Below are positions 60,683-64,000 of a stretch of DNA of 64,000 nucleotides, one piece after another. The translations under genes were made by a program, and so were the position numbers. Every line of letters begins with the position of its first letter. The stretch's first letter is position 1. The notes under the pieces are model-generated. The model had not been told where the DNA came from and did not search any database. It saw nothing but the letters and a program-made list of their open reading frames with translations. Origin of the DNA: Calamus simplicifolius (taxonomy: Eukaryota > Streptophyta > Magnoliopsida > Arecales > Arecaceae); the NCBI GenBank assembly GCA_900491605.1, contig UESW01003829.1, positions 943,014 through 1,007,013 of the forward strand. The letters are read 5' to 3'.

Positions 60683-62105
60683 CTACGAGAACTATTAGAA
60701 GGCCATCCTACTCTTTCCATAATGTGTGAGTTCCTGGGTCTTGACTCAACTATATCTGGTGCCTCTTCTCCTGATGCACTTGGAACAATCAAATCTGTTG
60801 TCTGAGATTCTTCAAGCCGTCGCTTGGTTAGCAGTGTTTCTTTTGTAGTCTGAGTCATATTGTGGTCAGAACATGTCAGTGCTGGATTTATAGGATTGGG
60901 GGTTCCCCGTGGATATGGTGGAAGAGGTGGAAAAGGATGGAAAGGCATGCCAGGTGCAATCAGCCAGTGTGGGTGAGTCTGGTTGCCTCCAACTTCAGTG
61001 GATCCCAACTGCTGCATGAGGGGCAAAGGAAAGCCATATGACACACTTTGGTGTGACAGGAATCTCTCCTTTATGCACCCCATGACTGCTTCCCCTGAAG
61101 CAACTGAAATTTCAGAAGAAAACTGAGGATGCCAATCCTTCTGAGGAGACCCAAATCCAGGTGGTGCTTCATCATCGGCGTACTGTGGCATTAGATTCTT
61201 CACACTTGCAACTTCATCAAAGGAACCATTCTCCTCTCTCTGAGTCCCAAAATCCTCCTCCAACTCATCAAGTTGAAAACCAAGTTCTGATCGTGAACCA
61301 GTAGCTTTTATAAACTTCAAACTTGCTTTAACAGTTTGATCGTCAATTGACCACAAGGTTCTTGAATCTAGGTCAATGATATCTGATGGTTGATCCCACC
61401 TGCTTTTACGCTTGCGTGTTCTTTTCCCACTTGTTGTATTGTTATTGGTCAAGGGTATGGAACTGGACAACGGATGACTAGGATGTGAAGAAGTTTCTTC
61501 AGGGATATCAACTAAACAAGAGGATGTTGGCTGTTGTACTTCACTGACACAGACAATGGCATCAGTGTGCCTTATTACTTGATCATGCCGACGCCTGTAC
61601 ACTGATGAGTCAAACCAACCATGGTAGGAATGCTGTGAATCTACTTGGCTGTCATCCCTGTCTGATGGCTCAACTCTTCTGATAGTTCGAGGAATCCATT
61701 TATCTCGGAAGTTGCGAGCAATTTGATGAACCTGCATATCATAATAAAGGCAACTACTGATAAATTTTTGATCATAAATAAAGCACTTTTCACTAATACA
61801 CACATACATGTATACATGTATATTAGTATATACACACACATACATGCATATATATGCACGTGTGTATGCACACGCACCTGCATGCATGCATGCATGCAGA
61901 CAATAGACAAAATCCTAGTCAAGAGCACATCAAGACCATGCTAAAAATAGCACAAACAATGACTGAAAAGAAATTATTGAAAGCTAAAATCTCCTTGTTG
62001 CCAAGAGAGGAAAGCAAACTGAATGCTATTCAAGCAAGAACTTTGATAAGAAGCTTGACTCCCTAAATTTTGCTAGGCCTTCAAGCCTAAATGAGGACCA
62101 CTACA

Positions 62106-62146
<41 letters not shown>

Positions 62147-63972
62147 TTGACTATATTCGAATGTAGCCAAGCCTAAATTCAGCCAACTTCTTCACCCTTG
62201 GATTCACATAATTCACGAATCATAAAGATGGAAAAAGTAAGAAGATAGATAGCTCCGAGATCCGTGTGGATCCAAAGGTGAGAAAGATCACCAGATCCTA
62301 AACTTGGCTACATTTAAATGTGCCAAATCTACCTCTCTCTCTCTCTCTTTATATATATATATATAACAAAAATGAAAATCAAAATGACTTGCCAATAAAA
62401 ATTACGAGTTTTGACAAACTTGAGTCCTAAATAGTGTCAAGAGTTCACTGGTTCAAATCTTTATATGTTGAAGTACTTTTTGTAATAAATATCAATCAAT
62501 TTTATTTTTTATGAAAATAAAGAAAAATCATGAAATTACAAGTGAATCACAATGTATGAGGCATTCCCTACAGTGTTTCAAAATCATTCTTCTCAATCAT
62601 GATACTAATCATATTTATCAATACATTTTTTGGGTCATTTGCATGCAATTACGATACTGTTAGTTTATACATTAAACTATTTAAACTAATCCCAAAATTT
62701 TCCAATAGTTTTTCATTTTTTGCATTTTTTATGATTGAATAAACTAGTATAATTCTTAGAATCAATTGATTCACAACTGAACCCATTACCATTGCCAAAA
62801 CTAGCAATATTACAACATGGGCTACATTCAGAACTGAGGTAGAAACCAAAGTATCAAATCCATAGCCAAGAACAAGCTTGGTTGAATAAAATTATGCCCT
62901 CAAATTTCCACACTAATGAACAATATACATAATTGGGTTGCATCAATATCTGATTTTTGTTTATTGGTGAACATCTAAAAACAGAACATTTGGATATAGT
63001 TCACATATAATTTTCTTAAAGCTGATGATGCTAAAGTCTCTTTCCTTGCAGCTAGCTGAAAATTGGGCATTAGGTGGTCCTTCAATTTAAAGTCAAGAAT
63101 CTTCACTAATAACTACATTAAGTTGCCAAATTTGACTTGATGTGAGACAATCTAATAGAATGGAATGCTCCCATTATTCCAGAAAACATCCTGTTTAGAA
63201 AATTGTGTTGACAATATAAAATTGTATGTTTTAATTGCAGGGTTCCTATTCAGTTTATGTTCATAAAGTTGTTAGTAGTCTTTTCTACATTAGGCAAATC
63301 AATTTAAATCAGAATGTTTTCCCTTTTGACAGGTTATTACACTAAAACGATGATGAACTAAAGGCGTATTCTGGCTCATGTACCTCATAAACTCCCAGAA
63401 TGGACATCCATCATCAAACCAATAGTTCTCTGGATAAATTAGTTATATTGCACTCATGACAGCTATAAATGCAGTTGGATATAACAAAAAGCACAGATTT
63501 TTTTATCACAATGTAGGCCAACATGAGAAGCATTACCTACATCAAGACCAAAGAGAGTATTTGTTTGCGATGAAATTTGCATCAAAATTTGGGTTGGCAT
63601 TATAAATGTCTCATACAAAACTTATTAACAAGATATTTTTGATATTGGAGCTGAATAAGTCTCATTTACAAAATTTATTTCTTCATTTTTTAACAAGAAA
63701 AGAAAAGCATTTTTTCAGTGCAAGCAGAAATTATAATAAAAAAATACAGGGAAAAGGCAACTTTCGAGACAGTTCATTAGCCCATCAAAAAAAAATAAAG
63801 TTCAATAAAAATCACATGCATCAAAATGACTTTTAAAAAAATGTGATAGTTAAATAAATGCAATTAATTAAAAATGGTAAACAAATATGCTTTACAAAAA
63901 GTAATTAACATTAGTAAATTGATTACCTGTGTATCATTATGCCTGGTCAAACCCAATATTGAATCCCTAAAG
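60505..63972 (-). CDS. ASHH2: ASHH2/SDG8-type histone H3K36 methyltransferase, C-terminal exons (partial)
   Basis: Two exons are visible on the - strand: 63927-63972 (46 nt, FRDSILGLTRHNDTQ) and the terminal exon 60505-61731 (408 codons, from VHQIARNFRDKWIPR). They are separated by a 2.2-kb GT..AG intron (61732-63926), and the phase matches exactly. The gene continues beyond the right edge, so the AWS-SET-post-SET catalytic part is not in view. Visible features are the LTRHNDTQVHQIARNFRDKWIPR block, a basic KRTRKRKSRWDQP stretch, DDEAPPGFGSPQ, a Pro-rich segment (FHPFPPLPPYPRG) and a Gly/Arg/Trp-rich tail. I recognise this combination from plant ASHH2 proteins, which deposit H3K36 methylation on transcribed genes. 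Recognition is from memory of the family, without the SET domain. Coding-frame sequence upstream of 61731 in the intron is chance. The C-terminus has been altered by a tandem duplication. Confidence 0.7.
61795..61905. repeat. Alternating purine-pyrimidine tract (CA/TG/TA/TGCA)n in intron
   Basis: acacacatacatgtatacat...tgcatgcatgcatgcag, close to the 3' splice site of the last intron. Its translation forms the spurious N-terminus (MHAGACAYTRAY...) of the large open frame here. Confidence 0.85.
62105..62365. repeat. (TA)n plus minisatellite copy and (CT)n/(TA)n in intron
   Basis: A TA run (62109-62142) is followed by a unit related to the 57.5-58.4 kb minisatellite (agacttgactatattcgaat...agctccgagatccgtgtgg), then (CT)n and (TA)n at 62333-62364. 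It lies within the 2.2-kb intron of the methyltransferase gene. The rest of that intron (62366-63926) is AT-rich without recognised exons. Confidence 0.75.
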
Positions 63973-64000
63973 CTGCATTGAGAAATTACACACAACACAT

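Noticed and set aside
61732..61887. N-terminal extension MHAGACAYTRAY... of the large - strand frame
   Set aside because: It is translation of a (CA/TG/TA) repeat in the intron. A splice acceptor (tgatatgcag) precedes the VHQIARNF segment and the upstream exon joins in phase.
62440..62470. tRNA-like B-box (actggttcaaatct) suggesting a tRNA or SINE
   Set aside because: No matching A-box, acceptor stem or poly(A) tail could be found around it.

Overview
The window is nuclear DNA of a flowering plant. It is AT-rich, intron-containing and dominated by transposable elements. The two recognisable host genes look like monocot sequences, and the repeat style would fit a palm-like genome, but the species cannot be fixed from the sequence alone. 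There are no operons, no CRISPR array and no convincing tRNA or rRNA gene.

Host genes. (1) A two-exon glutathione transferase of the TCHQD class on the + strand (coding 31353-31561 and 31667-32255, 265 aa). It is preceded by a clear 3' splice site in its 5' leader, so a first non-coding exon lies upstream, perhaps in the GC-rich block at 20.76-21.07 kb. If so, the leader intron would be about 10 kb and would hold a 6.3-kb Copia element. (2) The 3' end of a large gene on the - strand (exons 63927-63972 and 60505-61731, running off the right edge), read as the C-terminal part of an ASHH2/SDG8-type histone H3K36 methyltransferase. Its stop region carries a 149-bp tandem duplication that changes the last residues.

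Layout. 0.2-5.5 kb: CACTA-type transposon remnant with palindromic subterminal repeats (TTAGCGACGCA / TGCGTCGCTAA) and, in its middle, a roughly 3-kb GC-rich tandem array of 85-91-bp units. 7.6-8.4 kb: transposon with about 100-bp terminal inverted repeats. 8.9-9.8 kb: hAT-like element. 10.6-11.5 kb: 453-bp tandem duplication. 11.6-15.2 kb: decayed plant L1-type LINE. 22.7-29.0 kb: Copia element 1 (- strand, TSD acatg). 33.5-33.9 kb: small TIR element. 35.55-36.16 kb: 5'-truncated LINE with an open RNase H reading frame and a 15-bp target duplication. 36.8-37.1 kb: probable TRIM. 37.86-44.65 kb: Copia element 2 (+ strand, TSD aggat). 47.07-54.70 kb: probable solo LTR split by Copia element 3 (48.20-54.59 kb, - strand, TSD aatac). 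57.3-58.4 kb: minisatellites and simple repeats.

Copia elements 2 and 3 belong to one family. They lie in opposite orientation 3.5 kb apart, giving a very large inverted repeat. All three Copia copies keep matching 5-bp target duplications but are coding-defective through stops, frameshifts and internal deletions: the integrase core is lost in element 1, and the nucleocapsid zinc knuckle is lost in element 3. LTR comparison by eye gives about a dozen differences per pair in elements 2 and 3 (about 3%), nearly all transitions, as expected for methylated DNA of similar insertion age.
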